A DNA stretch of 64,000 bases from an uncultured Tenacibaculum sp. (lineage in GTDB: Bacteria > Bacteroidota > Bacteroidia > Flavobacteriales > Flavobacteriaceae): positions 410,186 to 474,185 of the forward strand of contig NZ_CANMLT010000004.1 in NCBI RefSeq assembly GCF_947498805.1, given 5' to 3'. Position 1 is the first letter of the stretch. Every line of letters starts with the position of its first letter. The notes beneath the pieces are model-generated. The model made no database searches, had not been told where the DNA came from, and worked only from the letters and a program-made list of their open reading frames with translations. Both the position numbers and the translations under genes were made by a program. Shown piece by piece: positions 16,571 to 26,317 of the stretch.

Positions 16571-17601
16571 TATAAATCTTGAAGTTTTTTATTCATTAAT
16601 TTAAACCATAAAGGAGGGAAAAGTGCTACCAACATCATTCCTGGGTAACCTGTTGGCATTTGTGGACTTTCAGGTAATGATTTTAAAAGTTGGTAATGTT
16701 TACTTCCGTTATAGTGATGGTCTGAGTGACGAGATAAGTTGAATAACATAATTTTTCCTACAACATGATCAGAGTTCCATGAATGAGTTCTCTTTACACG
16801 CTCATATCGTCCATGTTTATTCTTTTTTCGTAACAACCCGTAGTGTTCTATATAATTTACAGTTTCTAATAGTAAAATTCCAAATACAGAAGCAGCTAAA
16901 AATGCAAGTAAAGAACTTAGTCCGAAGAAAAAGAAAATTCCAACTAATAAAAGAACATTGCATATTGTGTAAATTAACATTCTATTTTGAATATGAAACC
17001 AGGTTCTATCTAGGTTTTTTAAACGCTTGTTTTCAGCTTCCCAGGCTTGGAAATAGCTTTGGAAATGAGAGCGAATCCAAAAGATGTAAACGACTTCATT
17101 TTTTCTCGCAGTAGCGGCATCTTTAGGAGTGGCTACGTTAAAATGATGACCAGCATTATGATAAGGTAAAAAATGAGTGTTTAAGGAAGTTAATAACAAA
17201 ATTTCACCTAAAAGTTCATCGAAACGATTGTTTCGGTGGCCTAGTTCATGACCAACATTTATACCAATTACTCCGCACATTAATCCCATTGCAGAAATAC
17301 GTCCAATGTGTTCTAGAGTAGTTAATTCTACATTTTGAAAGCTCACTAGAAACCATCCTAAAAAGAATAATTGTATGGGTAAGGTGAGATAAAGGATATA
17401 TGTGTAAAATTTGTTTGCTTTTTCGATTTCCTCTTGGTCTTTATCAAAATTATCTTTGTCAGGATTGAAAAATAGTTCTAATAAAGGAACAAACCCGAAA
17501 AAGGTAATAATAGGTAAAATGGTTAACCAACCTGATGATGTAAATGAAATGTACACCGTAACAGGAAGAATTAAAATGGAGAGATATTTTAAGACTTTCA
17601 T
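16570..17601 (-). CDS. AlkB-like membrane fatty-acid/alkane hydroxylase
   Basis: 343 residues from the ATG at 17599-17601 (MKVLKYLSILILP); a 16-residue longer frame is unlikely. It is an integral membrane di-iron enzyme with about six helices. The histidine clusters of the AlkB branch are present: GHELGH around 118-122, YHNAGHHF around 148-153, NYIEHYG around 250-254, and SRHSDHHYNGSKHY around 291-302. AlkB hydroxylates the terminal carbon of alkanes with electrons from rubredoxin. No rubredoxin or rubredoxin reductase gene is in this window. It heads a run with an aldehyde dehydrogenase, a nitroreductase and a small membrane protein. Confidence 0.85.
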   Translation of the reverse strand: MKVLKYLSILILPVTVYISFTSSGWLTILPIITFFGFVPLLELFFNPDKDNFDKDQEEIEKANKFYTYILYLTLPIQLFFLGWFLVSFQNVELTTLEHIGRISAMGLMCGVIGINVGHELGHRNNRFDELLGEILLLTSLNTHFLPYHNAGHHFNVATPKDAATARKNEVVYIFWIRSHFQSYFQAWEAENKRLKNLDRTWFHIQNRMLIYTICNVLLLVGIFFFFGLSSLLAFLAASVFGILLLETVNYIEHYGLLRKKNKHGRYERVKRTHSWNSDHVVGKIMLFNLSRHSDHHYNGSKHYQLLKSLPESPQMPTGYPGMMLVALFPPLWFKLMNKKLQDL

Positions 17602-17630
17602 TTTACTTGAAATTTGCTTAAAGATACAAA

Positions 17631-18317
17631 TTACAAGCAAGCATCCCAAATTGGATCTTGTGGTGTTGGAGCGGTTATTTTTATAGTTTCTTTGCTAACA
17701 GGATGTGTAAATTCGATTTTTCTAGCATGTAGGTGAATACTTCCGTCTTTATTGCTTCTTTTAGCTCCATATTTTAAGTCGCCTTTAATGGTAGAGCCAA
17801 TAGTAGAAAGTTGCACTCTAATTTGATGATGACGCCCTGTTTCTAAGTCAATTTCTAACAAAGAGTAATTATCTAATTTTTTTAAAACCTGATAGTGAAG
17901 AATGGCTTTTTTACTTCCATCAACTTCCTTGTTAAACGCAGTTGATTTATTGTTTTTTTGATTTTTCTTTAAAAAATTAATTAAGGTATCAGTGTTTTTC
18001 TTGGGTTGATTTTTAACAACTGCCCAATAGGTTTTTTTTATAGTCTTTTCACGAAGCATTTTATTTAAACGCTCCAAAGCTTTTGAAGTACGTGCATAAA
18101 TAACAATCCCTGAAGTAGGACGATCTAAACGATGCACAGTGCCTAAAAAAACATTTCCTGGTTTGTTGTATTTCTCTTTGATATATTCTTTGGCAACATC
18201 TAAAAGAGGTTTGTCGCCAGTTTTGTCTCTCTGTACAATATCTCCCGCACGCTTATTGACAACAATAATGTGATTGTCTTCGTGTAAAACTTGAAGGTTG
18301 TTTTTGGTAGAGTGCAT
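17631..18317 (-). CDS. RluA-family RNA pseudouridine synthase
   Basis: 228 residues without an S4 domain. The GTVHRLDRPTSGIVIYAR block at about 61-78 contains the catalytic Asp of the HRLDRxTSG motif. The later RHHQIRVQLS and KYGAKRS blocks complete the RluA/RsuA fold. It isomerises uridine in rRNA or tRNA; the exact target site cannot be told. It lies 6 bases after engB on the same strand, and with engB it forms a ribosome-maturation pair. Confidence 0.9.
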   Translation of the reverse strand: MHSTKNNLQVLHEDNHIIVVNKRAGDIVQRDKTGDKPLLDVAKEYIKEKYNKPGNVFLGTVHRLDRPTSGIVIYARTSKALERLNKMLREKTIKKTYWAVVKNQPKKNTDTLINFLKKNQKNNKSTAFNKEVDGSKKAILHYQVLKKLDNYSLLEIDLETGRHHQIRVQLSTIGSTIKGDLKYGAKRSNKDGSIHLHARKIEFTHPVSKETIKITAPTPQDPIWDACL

Positions 18318-18323
18318 TAAAAA

Positions 18324-18935
18324 TTATTTAAAATTCCCAGCAACATCTTCGTTTACTTGATCAATAAAATTTAAAAACTCATCACGCCCCATTCCTGTAG
18401 TTGATGAGGTGACAAAGTTCATAGGAAGTTCTTCCCAATAATTTAATAACTTCTTCTTATAAGAGGTGATTTGTTTGTTAAGTTTAGAGCTCCCTAATTT
18501 ATCAGCCTTTGTAAAAACAATACAAAAAGGAATTTGGTTTTCACCTAAGAATTGCATGAATTCTAAATCTATTTTTTGAGGATCATGACGAGAATCAATT
18601 AAAACAAAAGTACATACCAATTGTTCTCTTTCCTTAAAATAATTTTCAATAAAAAATTGAAAAATCTGGCGTTTCTTTTTTGAAACTTTCGCATATCCGT
18701 AACCAGGTAAATCAACTAAAAACCAATCGTTATTGATCTTAAAATGGTTGATTAATTGAGTCTTTCCAGGTTTTCCGGAAGTTTTGGCTAGGTCTTTTCG
18801 CTCCATTAACATGTTAATTAATGAAGATTTCCCAACATTAGAACGCCCAATAAAAGCATATTCAGGAATCCTATCTTTTGGAGCCTTCATAACATTGCTG
18901 TTACTCATGACAAATTCAGCAGACTTAATTTTCAT
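18324..18935 (-). CDS. engB: Ribosome biogenesis GTPase EngB (YsxC/YihA)
   Basis: 203 residues. This is a TRAFAC GTPase that binds the large ribosomal subunit during assembly. The G1 loop GRSNVGKS is at residues 30-37, G3 DLPGYG at 75-80 and G4 TKAD near 143; the late SSTTGMG is the G5 region. It is the middle gene of the minus-strand set hydrolase-engB-rluA, 18 bases after the hydrolase gene. Confidence 0.95.
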   Translation of the reverse strand: MKIKSAEFVMSNSNVMKAPKDRIPEYAFIGRSNVGKSSLINMLMERKDLAKTSGKPGKTQLINHFKINNDWFLVDLPGYGYAKVSKKKRQIFQFFIENYFKEREQLVCTFVLIDSRHDPQKIDLEFMQFLGENQIPFCIVFTKADKLGSSKLNKQITSYKKKLLNYWEELPMNFVTSSTTGMGRDEFLNFIDQVNEDVAGNFK

Positions 18936-18953
18936 AATGTTAAAGTTGAGAAA

Positions 18954-19718
18954 TTAAATGTTTCGGTTTGTAAACCAGTCCTCAAGTAATATGTTAAATT
19001 GCTCAGGAGTTTCCATCATTGCCGCATGTCCACACTTATCAATCCAATATAAGTCTGAATCTGGTAATAATTTATGGAAATCTTCTGCAACTTCTGGTGG
19101 AGTTACCGTATCCTGTTTTCCCCAAATTAAACAAGTTGGGATGTCTAAATTAGGTAAGTCTTTTGCCATATTATGACGTACTGCACTTTTTGCAATGGCT
19201 AAGGTTTTAACCAATGTATTTCTGTCATTAATTACTTCATAAACTTGATCAAAAAGTTCATCGGTAGCTATTGCAGGATCGTAAAAAACTTCTTCTATTT
19301 TTTTGCGTACAAATTCTTTATCACCTCTTCTTGGGTAGTTATTACCCATTGAGTTCTCATACAATCCAGAGCTTCCTGTTAACACTAATGAAGCTACGTC
19401 TTCTGGGTATTGTTTTGAATAATATAAAGCAATATGACCTCCCAAAGAATTTCCTAAAAGAACAACATCTTTAAGGTTTTTATGTTCAATAAAATCGTGT
19501 AAAAATTTAGCTAAATTCTTAACGTTTGTTTTTAGTAATGGTAAAGTGTATAAAGGAAGTTCAGGTATAAAAACCCTGTATCCTTTTTTAGAAAAATGAT
19601 TAAAAGTTTCGTCAAAATTACTTAACGCACCCATTAATCCATGTAGTACAATTATGGGTCTTCCTTCACCAGCTTCTGCGTATGTAAATTTGCCTTCTGT
19701 TTTTAAAAATTCAGTCAT
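18954..19718 (-). CDS. Alpha/beta hydrolase
   Basis: 254 residues from the ATG at 19716-19718 (MTEFLKTEGKFTYAEAGEG). A TTG at 19743-19745 would add nine residues but is the TTG of the promoter box. The oxyanion-hole HGLMG near 26-30, nucleophile elbow GNSLGG with Ser91, an acidic residue in IWGKQD and a late His in DKCGHAAMMETPE form a complete catalytic triad. The substrate is unknown. It is the first gene of a run with engB and the RluA synthase, and divergent from mraZ. Confidence 0.9.
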   Translation of the reverse strand: MTEFLKTEGKFTYAEAGEGRPIIVLHGLMGALSNFDETFNHFSKKGYRVFIPELPLYTLPLLKTNVKNLAKFLHDFIEHKNLKDVVLLGNSLGGHIALYYSKQYPEDVASLVLTGSSGLYENSMGNNYPRRGDKEFVRKKIEEVFYDPAIATDELFDQVYEVINDRNTLVKTLAIAKSAVRHNMAKDLPNLDIPTCLIWGKQDTVTPPEVAEDFHKLLPDSDLYWIDKCGHAAMMETPEQFNILLEDWFTNRNI

Positions 19719-19742
19719 TATTTGATTGGTTTGACTTAACGA

Positions 19743-19750
19743 CAAATGTA
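19743..19750 (-). promoter_or_regulatory. Promoter -7 box for the hydrolase-engB-rluA run
   Basis: Read on the minus strand this is TACATTTG, an exact TAnnTTTG match, with a leader of about 20 bases to the ATG at 19718. Confidence 0.6.
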
Positions 19751-19852
19751 ATTCTTTTTTATTACATATCGCTTGTAAATTTTTTAGTGCTGTATTTGGT
19801 GTAGAACGTTCAGAGAGTCAGTTTTTTAGCTAAAAAACCAAAACTTATCAAC

Positions 19853-19879
19853 AAAGTGGTAAAAAGTGGTAAAAAGTGG
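19853..19879 (+). promoter_or_regulatory. MraZ operator: three AAAGTGG boxes
   Basis: AAAGTGG occurs at 19853-19859, 19863-19869 and 19873-19879, exactly 10 bp apart, so all boxes face the same side of the helix. MraZ is known to bind repeated GTGG-type boxes upstream of its own gene. The boxes end 11 bp before the -7 element at 19891, so bound MraZ would cover the -33 region and repress. Confidence 0.9.
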
Positions 19880-19890
19880 GTAAAAATTTA

Positions 19891-19898
19891 TATTTTTG
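19891..19898 (+). promoter_or_regulatory. Promoter -7 box of the division/cell-wall cluster
   Basis: TATTTTTG fits TAnnTTTG and lies directly downstream of the MraZ boxes, about 25 bp before the mraZ start. Confidence 0.65.
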
Positions 19899-19922
19899 AA
19901 AATGGAACCATAAAATGTCTTT

Positions 19923-20390
19923 GTGTTAAACTTAATTGGAACATATGAGTGTAAAGCTGATGCTAAGGGGAGGGTGATGTTTTCATCTGCTCTCAAGAAG
20001 CAATTGGCTCCTGTGTTGCAAGAAGGGTTTGTTGTAAAGAGAGCGGTTTTTCAACCATGTCTAGAATTATATCCGATGAAAGAATGGAATGTAATGATGG
20101 AAAAGATTGGGAAATTAAATCGATTTGTGAAGAAGAATAATGATTTCATCAGAAGGTTTACAGCAGGTGTAAAGATGGTGGAGTTGGATGGCTCGGGAAG
20201 ATTGTTAATACCGAAAGACTTATGTCAGTTTGCAGGAATTGAAAAACAAGTTGTCTTGTCTTCTTCTGTGAATATCGTGGAGATTTGGGATAAAGATCAG
20301 TATGAGAAGGCTATTGATGATGCTGCAATTGATTTTGCAGATTTAGCTGAAGAAGTAATGGGAAATATAGATGTAGATGAATTATCATAG
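19923..20390 (+). CDS. mraZ: Transcriptional regulator MraZ
   Basis: 155 residues from a GTG codon at 19923; the only nearby ATG (19915) is out of frame and meets a stop after four codons. The protein has two SpoVT/AbrB-like domains with the typical DAKGRVMFSSALKKQL and DGSGRLLIPKDL blocks. MraZ assembles into rings that bind the repeated boxes in its own promoter and dampen the division/cell-wall cluster. The three boxes at 19853-19879 fit this. Its end overlaps rsmH by 14 bases. Confidence 0.95.
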   Translation: MLNLIGTYECKADAKGRVMFSSALKKQLAPVLQEGFVVKRAVFQPCLELYPMKEWNVMMEKIGKLNRFVKKNNDFIRRFTAGVKMVELDGSGRLLIPKDLCQFAGIEKQVVLSSSVNIVEIWDKDQYEKAIDDAAIDFADLAEEVMGNIDVDELS

Positions 20391-21276
20391 TCCAGTATTA
20401 TTGAAGGAAAGTGTAGATGCACTTAATATTAAGGAAGATGGAGTGTATGTGGATGTCACTTTTGGAGGTGGAGGACATTCGAGAGAGATATTGAGTAGGT
20501 TAGGTGAAAATGGAAAGTTGTTTGCTTTTGATCAAGATCCTGACGCTTGGGAAAATACAATTGATGATGATCGTTTTGTGTTGATTCAAGAAAATTTTAG
20601 GTATATATCTCGCTTTTTGAGATTTCATGGGGTTAAAAAGGTAGATGGGGTATTGGCAGATTTAGGTGTGTCGTCTCATCAATTTGATGCTGCGGAAAGA
20701 GGGTTTTCAATTCGTTTTGATGGAGAGTTGGATATGAGGATGGATCAAAAGGCGGTGTTGTCGGCAAAAGAGGTGGTGAATACTTATGAAGAAGCAAATT
20801 TGGCTGATGTCTTGTATTTGTATGGAGAGTTGAGGAATTCAAGAGCTTTGGCGAGAACAATTGTAGGTGCAAGGAAAGATGAAGAAATAACAACAAGCTT
20901 TCAGTTAAAGGAAGTCTTGAAGAAGTTTTTACCAAAAGCTAAAGAGCATAAGATTTTAGCACAGATATTTCAAGCGTTAAGAATAGAAGTGAATCAAGAG
21001 TTGGAGGTGTTGAAGGAGTTTTTGCAGCAAATGCCAGATTTGTTGAGTTCAGAAGGTAGGTTGAGTGTGATTTCTTATCATTCGTTAGAAGATCGTTTGG
21101 TAAAACATTTTATAAGAACAGGGTTGTTTTCTGGAGAGCCAGAGAAGGATTTTTTCGGAAATATAGATGTTCCATTAAAAAAAATAGGGAAACTAATTAT
21201 TCCTAATAACGAAGAGGTAAAAGAAAATAATAGAGCAAGAAGTGCAAAACTTAGAATAGCAACTTTAAATGAGTAA
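20377..21276 (+). CDS. rsmH: 16S rRNA (cytosine-1402-N4)-methyltransferase
   Basis: 299 residues. This SAM-dependent enzyme methylates C1402 in the decoding centre of 16S rRNA. The SAM-binding DVTFGGGGHS block lies near residue 27, followed by the family blocks DGVLADLGVSSHQ and LSVISYHSLEDRLVKHF. The start lies inside mraZ (14-base overlap) and the end overlaps ftsL by 8 bases. These are the tight couplings usual for the start of this cluster. Confidence 0.96.
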   Translation: MNYHSPVLLKESVDALNIKEDGVYVDVTFGGGGHSREILSRLGENGKLFAFDQDPDAWENTIDDDRFVLIQENFRYISRFLRFHGVKKVDGVLADLGVSSHQFDAAERGFSIRFDGELDMRMDQKAVLSAKEVVNTYEEANLADVLYLYGELRNSRALARTIVGARKDEEITTSFQLKEVLKKFLPKAKEHKILAQIFQALRIEVNQELEVLKEFLQQMPDLLSSEGRLSVISYHSLEDRLVKHFIRTGLFSGEPEKDFFGNIDVPLKKIGKLIIPNNEEVKENNRARSAKLRIATLNE

Positions 21277-21601
21277 TAAATTAAGGTCAAATATATATGA
21301 TGTTTTAAAAGGTCGGTTTTTAACAGATGAGTCGTCTTTTAAAAATTGGCGTTTGATAGTTTTTATAGTTGGGTTGCTTTTAATAATGATAACAAGTGCA
21401 CATAGAGCAGATCAAAAGGTTTTGCAAATTGCTGAGTTGAATAAGAAGAAAAGAGAGCTGAATGCCGAATTCATAGATACAGGTACTACGTTAACACGGA
21501 TGAAGCTTGAGTCAACAGTAAGAAGGCAAGTTAAAAATAAAGGTTTAACGCCGCCAAAGTCCCCTCCACAAAAAATAAGAGTAACATATACAAAAGAATA
21601 A
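21269..21601 (+). CDS. ftsL: FtsL-like cell division protein
   Basis: 110 residues with a single membrane helix (about residues 30-45, IVFIVGLLLIMITSA) followed by a short coiled-coil-like segment rich in Lys, Glu and Leu. Sequence conservation of FtsL is poor, so the call rests on topology, size and its position between rsmH and ftsI. FtsL would join FtsQ and FtsI at the septum. It ends in a proline-rich tail (PPKSPPQK). Confidence 0.82.
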   Translation: MSNKLRSNIYDVLKGRFLTDESSFKNWRLIVFIVGLLLIMITSAHRADQKVLQIAELNKKKRELNAEFIDTGTTLTRMKLESTVRRQVKNKGLTPPKSPPQKIRVTYTKE

Positions 21602-21608
21602 AAACGGA

Positions 21609-23621
21609 ATGGTTATAAAAAAAGGCATATTAAATAAACTCTATGTAGTAGTTATTTTAATGACGCTTTCTTTTATGGTTGTTGTTTTTAGAATCTTTAA
21701 TCTACAATATGTAAAAGGTGAAAAGTATCGTAAGTTATCTCAAGAGAAAAATATAAAGAACGATACCATTTTTGCGAATCGAGGAAATGTGTATGCAGCT
21801 GATGGAAATCTATTGGCTACTTCAATGTCTAGGTTTACCATTCGCATGGATGTGATGTCTGTAAATTCTAGGGTTTTTGAACAAAATATAAGTAGTTTGT
21901 CTAAAGAGTTGTCTAAGCTACTAGGTAAATCTGCTAATCATTATCAAAATAAATTAAGACAAGCTAGAAAACGTAAAAATCGATATTTACTGATTGCTAG
22001 AAATGTTGGGTATAATGATTATGTGAAAATGAAGAGTTTTCCAATATTTAAATTGGGTGTGTATCGAGGAGGCTTTATTGCGGAGCAAAAAACGGTACGT
22101 GTACATCCTATTGGTAAAATAGCGGAAAGAACTATTGGTTATGATAATCAAAGAGGAGGAGCGGGTATTGAAGGAGCTTTTGCTGAATATATGGAAGGTG
22201 AAAACGGTTGGAGATTAAAGCAAAAAATAGCTAAAGGACAGTGGAAGCCAATTAATGATGTAAATGAAAAAGAGCCAATAGACGGTCATGATGTAATTAC
22301 TACAATAGATGTAAATATTCAGGATATAACACATCATGCACTGTTAAAACAATTGGAATATTTCGAGGCAGATCATGGTTGTGCGGTTGTAATGGAGGTA
22401 GAAACTGGAGAAATTAGAGCTATTTCTAATTTAGGTAGAACCAAAAGTGGGAAGTACTATGAAAAAAGGAATTATGCAGTTTGGGAAAGTCATGAGCCAG
22501 GATCTACATTTAAGTTAGCAAGTATGATGGTTGCTTTAGAAGATAAAGTAGCAGATACATCTACGGTAGTTGATTGTGAGAAAGGAAAGATTTTTATCAA
22601 TAATAGAAAAGTAGAGGATAGTAGACGAGGTGGTCATGGTAAAATCTCTTTAGGAAGAGTTTTTGAAGTGTCGTCAAATGTTGGGATTGTAAAAACAATT
22701 AGAAAGCATTACGATAAAAATCCAGAAAAATTCACGAATAAAATAAAGTCTTTTGGTTTAGATCAATTAACGGGAGTTAAGATTAAAGGGGAAGGGAAAC
22801 CGTTTATAAGAGATCCTAAAAGTAAAAGTTGGAGTCCAATTTCTCTAGAATGGATGGCTTGGGGGTATGGAGTACATTTAACTCCGTTACAAACATTGGC
22901 ATTTTATAATGCTGTTGCTAATGATGGAAAACTGGTAAAACCATTTTTTGTAAAAGAATTAAGATCGGGTAATAAGATTGTGAAAAGTTTCGATACTGAA
23001 GTAGTTAAAGAAAAGATTGCTTCGCAAGTTACTTTAGACAAAGTAAGAAAGGTGATGGAGAATGTAGTGATAAAAGGAACTGCAAAAAATATTTATTCAT
23101 CTAACTTTTCGATGGCAGGAAAAACAGGTACTGCTAAAAAATACATTCCTAGAACTAAAAATAGTAAGGGAGAATATGAGGGTGGTTATTATTCGAATCA
23201 ACGATATGTCGGTTCTTTTGCAGGTTTTTTTCCTGCTAAAAATCCTAAATATTCTTGTATCGTAGTTATTCATGATCCAAAAAAAGAAAAAGGATATTAT
23301 GGGAATATAGTTGCGGCTCCTGTGTTTAAGGAGATTGCACAAAAAATATATACAAGTACACCAATAAACAATCAATTGACATCAGATGAAAAGTTATATG
23401 CGTCGATAGATAAAAACTACGATAAATATTACAACAACTTAAGGAAGTATAAAACAATCATGCCTCGAGTTTTAGGGATGAGCGGTATGGATGCAATTGC
23501 CTTGTTGGAGAATATGGGGTTAAAGGTTAAGTTTTCTGGAATAGGAAAGGTAACTGAACAGTCTATTGAGAATGGTGTAAAGGTTAAAAAAGGAGCAACA
23601 GTTTATTTAAAATTATCATAG
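21609..23621 (+). CDS. ftsI: Septal peptidoglycan transpeptidase (PBP3/FtsI) with PASTA domain
   Basis: 670 residues. An N-terminal membrane helix (about 11-30) is followed by the PBP dimerisation domain. The transpeptidase domain has the active-site STFK at 299-302, SSN at 355-357 and KTGTA at 505-509. The last 60 residues, from about MPRVLGMSGMDAIALL, are a PASTA domain, as in Bacteroidetes and Gram-positive homologues but not E. coli FtsI. It cross-links septal peptidoglycan and partners FtsW. There is a 7-base gap from ftsL. Confidence 0.95.
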   Translation: MVIKKGILNKLYVVVILMTLSFMVVVFRIFNLQYVKGEKYRKLSQEKNIKNDTIFANRGNVYAADGNLLATSMSRFTIRMDVMSVNSRVFEQNISSLSKELSKLLGKSANHYQNKLRQARKRKNRYLLIARNVGYNDYVKMKSFPIFKLGVYRGGFIAEQKTVRVHPIGKIAERTIGYDNQRGGAGIEGAFAEYMEGENGWRLKQKIAKGQWKPINDVNEKEPIDGHDVITTIDVNIQDITHHALLKQLEYFEADHGCAVVMEVETGEIRAISNLGRTKSGKYYEKRNYAVWESHEPGSTFKLASMMVALEDKVADTSTVVDCEKGKIFINNRKVEDSRRGGHGKISLGRVFEVSSNVGIVKTIRKHYDKNPEKFTNKIKSFGLDQLTGVKIKGEGKPFIRDPKSKSWSPISLEWMAWGYGVHLTPLQTLAFYNAVANDGKLVKPFFVKELRSGNKIVKSFDTEVVKEKIASQVTLDKVRKVMENVVIKGTAKNIYSSNFSMAGKTGTAKKYIPRTKNSKGEYEGGYYSNQRYVGSFAGFFPAKNPKYSCIVVIHDPKKEKGYYGNIVAAPVFKEIAQKIYTSTPINNQLTSDEKLYASIDKNYDKYYNNLRKYKTIMPRVLGMSGMDAIALLENMGLKVKFSGIGKVTEQSIENGVKVKKGATVYLKLS

Positions 23622-25085
23622 TTGAAGGTTTTAAAAGACATATTATATAAAGTACAGATAGATTCAATCATTGGGTCTGTTGATGTTGAGGTTAATGCAG
23701 TTGAATTTGATTCAAGAAAGGTGCAAAAGGGAAGTCTTTTCGTGGCTCAAAAAGGAGTAACTGTTGATGGACATAAATTTATAAGTAAAGCACTAGACTT
23801 AGGAGCTAGTGTTGTTGTTTGTGAAGAGATTCCTGAAGATATTAAAGAAGGTGTTACGTATGTAAAAGTAAAAAGCTCGGATGTTGCATTGGCAATAATA
23901 GCGTCTAACTTTTATGATAGCCCATCGTCTAAATTACAATTAGTTGGAGTAACAGGGACCAATGGAAAAACGACCATTGCTACGTTGTTGTATCAGCTGT
24001 TTAAAAATGCAGGATATAAAGTTGGGTTATTGTCAACTGTTAAAATAATGGTGAACAATACCGAATATAAAGCAACGCATACCACACCAAATTCAGTTGC
24101 AATTAATCAGTATTTGGCAAAAATGTTAGAAGAGGGTTGTGAGTATTGTTTTATGGAAGTGAGTTCACATGGGATTCATCAAAGTAGAACAGAAGGGTTA
24201 GAGTTTGTTGGTGGGGTTTTCACAAATCTTTCTCATGACCATTTAGATTATCATAGTTCTTTTGCTGAGTATAGAGATGTGAAAAAATCATTTTTCGATT
24301 CATTACCAAAATCAGCATTTGCATTGACAAATCTTGATGATAAGAATGGAATGATCATGCTTCAAAATACAAAAGCTAAGAAGCTAACCTATGCCTTAAA
24401 AACCATCGCAGATTTTAAAGCGAAAGTTTTAGAGAAGCGTTTCTCAGGAACTTTAATGACGATTAATAATATTGAGGTTTGGACAAAGCTCATAGGTCAA
24501 TTTAATGCCTATAATCTTTTAGCTATTTATGGTACTGCTGAAGCATTAGGTTTAGAGAAGCTAGAAGTGTTAAGGTTGGTGAGTGAATTAGAAAGTGTAA
24601 GTGGACGTTTTCAATACACCGTTTCTAAAAATAATATCACAGCAATTGTGGATTACGCACATACTCCAGATGCACTTAAAAATGTATTGGAAACAATTAA
24701 TGATATACGTACAGGTAATGAAAGTGTAATTACTGTTGTTGGATGTGGAGGTGATCGTGATAAAACTAAAAGACCGAAAATGGCACATATAGCAAGTCAT
24801 TTAAGTGGGCAAGTAGTATTTACATCAGATAATCCCAGAACTGAAGATCCGCAGTCGATTCTAGATGAAATGGAAGAAGGAGTGGCTTCAGAAAACTATA
24901 AAAAAACACTGTCAATTTTAGATAGAAAACAAGCTATAAAAACCGCTTGTAAACTAGCTGATGAAGGAGATATAATTCTGATTGCAGGAAAAGGACATGA
25001 GAATTATCAAGAGATTAACGGGGAGCGTTTGCATTTTGATGATTTTGAAGAAGTAACAGAGTGCTTTAATCAACTAAAAAACTAA
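23622..25085 (+). CDS. murE: UDP-MurNAc-L-Ala-D-Glu:meso-diaminopimelate ligase
   Basis: 487 residues from a TTG codon that directly abuts the ftsI stop. The ATP-binding TGTNGKTT is at 111-118. The DNPR motif in [11 protein letters not shown] is the signature of enzymes that add meso-diaminopimelate rather than lysine, which fits a Gram-negative type of wall. It is the third residue-adding step of the cytoplasmic precursor pathway. Confidence 0.95.
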   Translation: MKVLKDILYKVQIDSIIGSVDVEVNAVEFDSRKVQKGSLFVAQKGVTVDGHKFISKALDLGASVVVCEEIPEDIKEGVTYVKVKSSDVALAIIASNFYDSPSSKLQLVGVTGTNGKTTIATLLYQLFKNAGYKVGLLSTVKIMVNNTEYKATHTTPNSVAINQYLAKMLEEGCEYCFMEVSSHGIHQSRTEGLEFVGGVFTNLSHDHLDYHSSFAEYRDVKKSFFDSLPKSAFALTNLDDKNGMIMLQNTKAKKLTYALKTIADFKAKVLEKRFSGTLMTINNIEVWTKLIGQFNAYNLLAIYGTAEALGLEKLEVLRLVSELESVSGRFQYTVSKNNITAIVDYAHTPDALKNVLETINDIRTGNESVITVVGCGGDRDKTKRPKMAHIASHLSGQVVFTSDNPRTEDPQSILDEMEEGVASENYKKTLSILDRKQAIKTACKLADEGDIILIAGKGHENYQEINGERLHFDDFEEVTECFNQLKN

Positions 25086-25089
25086 TAAG

Positions 25090-26316
25090 ATGCTGTATTA
25101 TTTATTTCAATATTTAGAAAATGAATTCAACCTTGCTGGGGCAAGTGTATTTCAGTTTATAACATTTCGAGCTGCAGCAGCATTTATTTTATCCTTGTTA
25201 ATTTCTACCATTTTTGGGAAAAGGATTATCAACTTTTTAAGAAAGCAACAAGTTGGAGAAACCGTTCGTGATTTAGGGTTGGAAGGACAAGTGCAAAAAG
25301 CAGGAACTCCAACAATGGGAGGTGTAATAATTATTCTGGGAACTTTAATTCCTGTTTTGTTATTGGCGAAGCTTGAGAATATCTATATCATTATTTTATT
25401 AATCACAACTGTTTGGATGGGACTGATTGGTTTTGCAGATGATTATATAAAAGTATTTAAGAAAGATAAGGAAGGTTTAAAAGGTAGGTTTAAAGTCTTA
25501 GGTCAAGTAGGGTTAGGTATCATCGTAGGTTCTATGCTGTACTTTCACCAAGATGTAACCATTAAAGAGCAATTGCCTCAAGAGCAACAAGTAATTCAGG
25601 AAAATGGAAAGAAAAAGGTTTTTGGAGAAGAACATAAATCAACAAAAACAACTGTTCCATTTTTAAAGGATAATGAGCTTGATTATGCGAAAGCATTGAG
25701 TTTTTTAGGAGATGGTTATGAAAAATATGCTTGGGTGATTTTTATTCCGTTTGTAATTTTTATCATCACTGCTGTGTCAAATGGAGCTAATTTAACCGAT
25801 GGAATAGATGGTTTAGCTGCAGGTTCATCCGCCATCATGGTGATAGCCTTGGCTATTTTTGCTTGGGTTTCCGGTAATATCATTTTTGCAGACTATTTGG
25901 ATGTAATGTATATACCAAACTCAGGGGAAATGACGGTGTTTATTTTGGCATTCGCAGGGGCTTTGATAGGGTTTTTGTGGTATAATACATATCCTGCTCA
26001 GGTGTTTATGGGAGATACAGGAAGTTTAACGATTGGAGGAATCATAGCAGTAATTGCTATTGCTATTCGAAAAGAGTTATTAATACCAGTTTTAGCGGGA
26101 ATCTTTTTAGCAGAGAATTTATCGGTGGTGTTACAGGTGTCATATTTCAAATACACAAAAAAGAAATATGGAGAAGGACGACGCATTTTTAAAATGTCTC
26201 CTTTGCATCATCATTACCAAAAGTTAGGATATCATGAAAGTAAAATAGTGACACGTTTTTGGATTGTTGGAATTCTTTTAGCTGTGTTAGCTATAGTAAC
26301 CTTGAAGTTGAGATAA
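25090..26316 (+). CDS. mraY: Phospho-MurNAc-pentapeptide transferase (lipid I synthase)
   Basis: 408 residues with about ten membrane helices. It moves phospho-MurNAc-pentapeptide to undecaprenyl phosphate to give lipid I. The catalytic [18 protein letters not shown] and MGDTGSL blocks and the HHHYQKLG histidine cluster are present. It is longer than E. coli MraY (360 residues) because of an inserted cytoplasmic loop around 155-205, as usual in Bacteroidetes. There is a 4-base gap after murE. Confidence 0.96.
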   Translation: MLYYLFQYLENEFNLAGASVFQFITFRAAAAFILSLLISTIFGKRIINFLRKQQVGETVRDLGLEGQVQKAGTPTMGGVIIILGTLIPVLLLAKLENIYIIILLITTVWMGLIGFADDYIKVFKKDKEGLKGRFKVLGQVGLGIIVGSMLYFHQDVTIKEQLPQEQQVIQENGKKKVFGEEHKSTKTTVPFLKDNELDYAKALSFLGDGYEKYAWVIFIPFVIFIITAVSNGANLTDGIDGLAAGSSAIMVIALAIFAWVSGNIIFADYLDVMYIPNSGEMTVFILAFAGALIGFLWYNTYPAQVFMGDTGSLTIGGIIAVIAIAIRKELLIPVLAGIFLAENLSVVLQVSYFKYTKKKYGEGRRIFKMSPLHHHYQKLGYHESKIVTRFWIVGILLAVLAIVTLKLR

Positions 26317-26317
26317 G

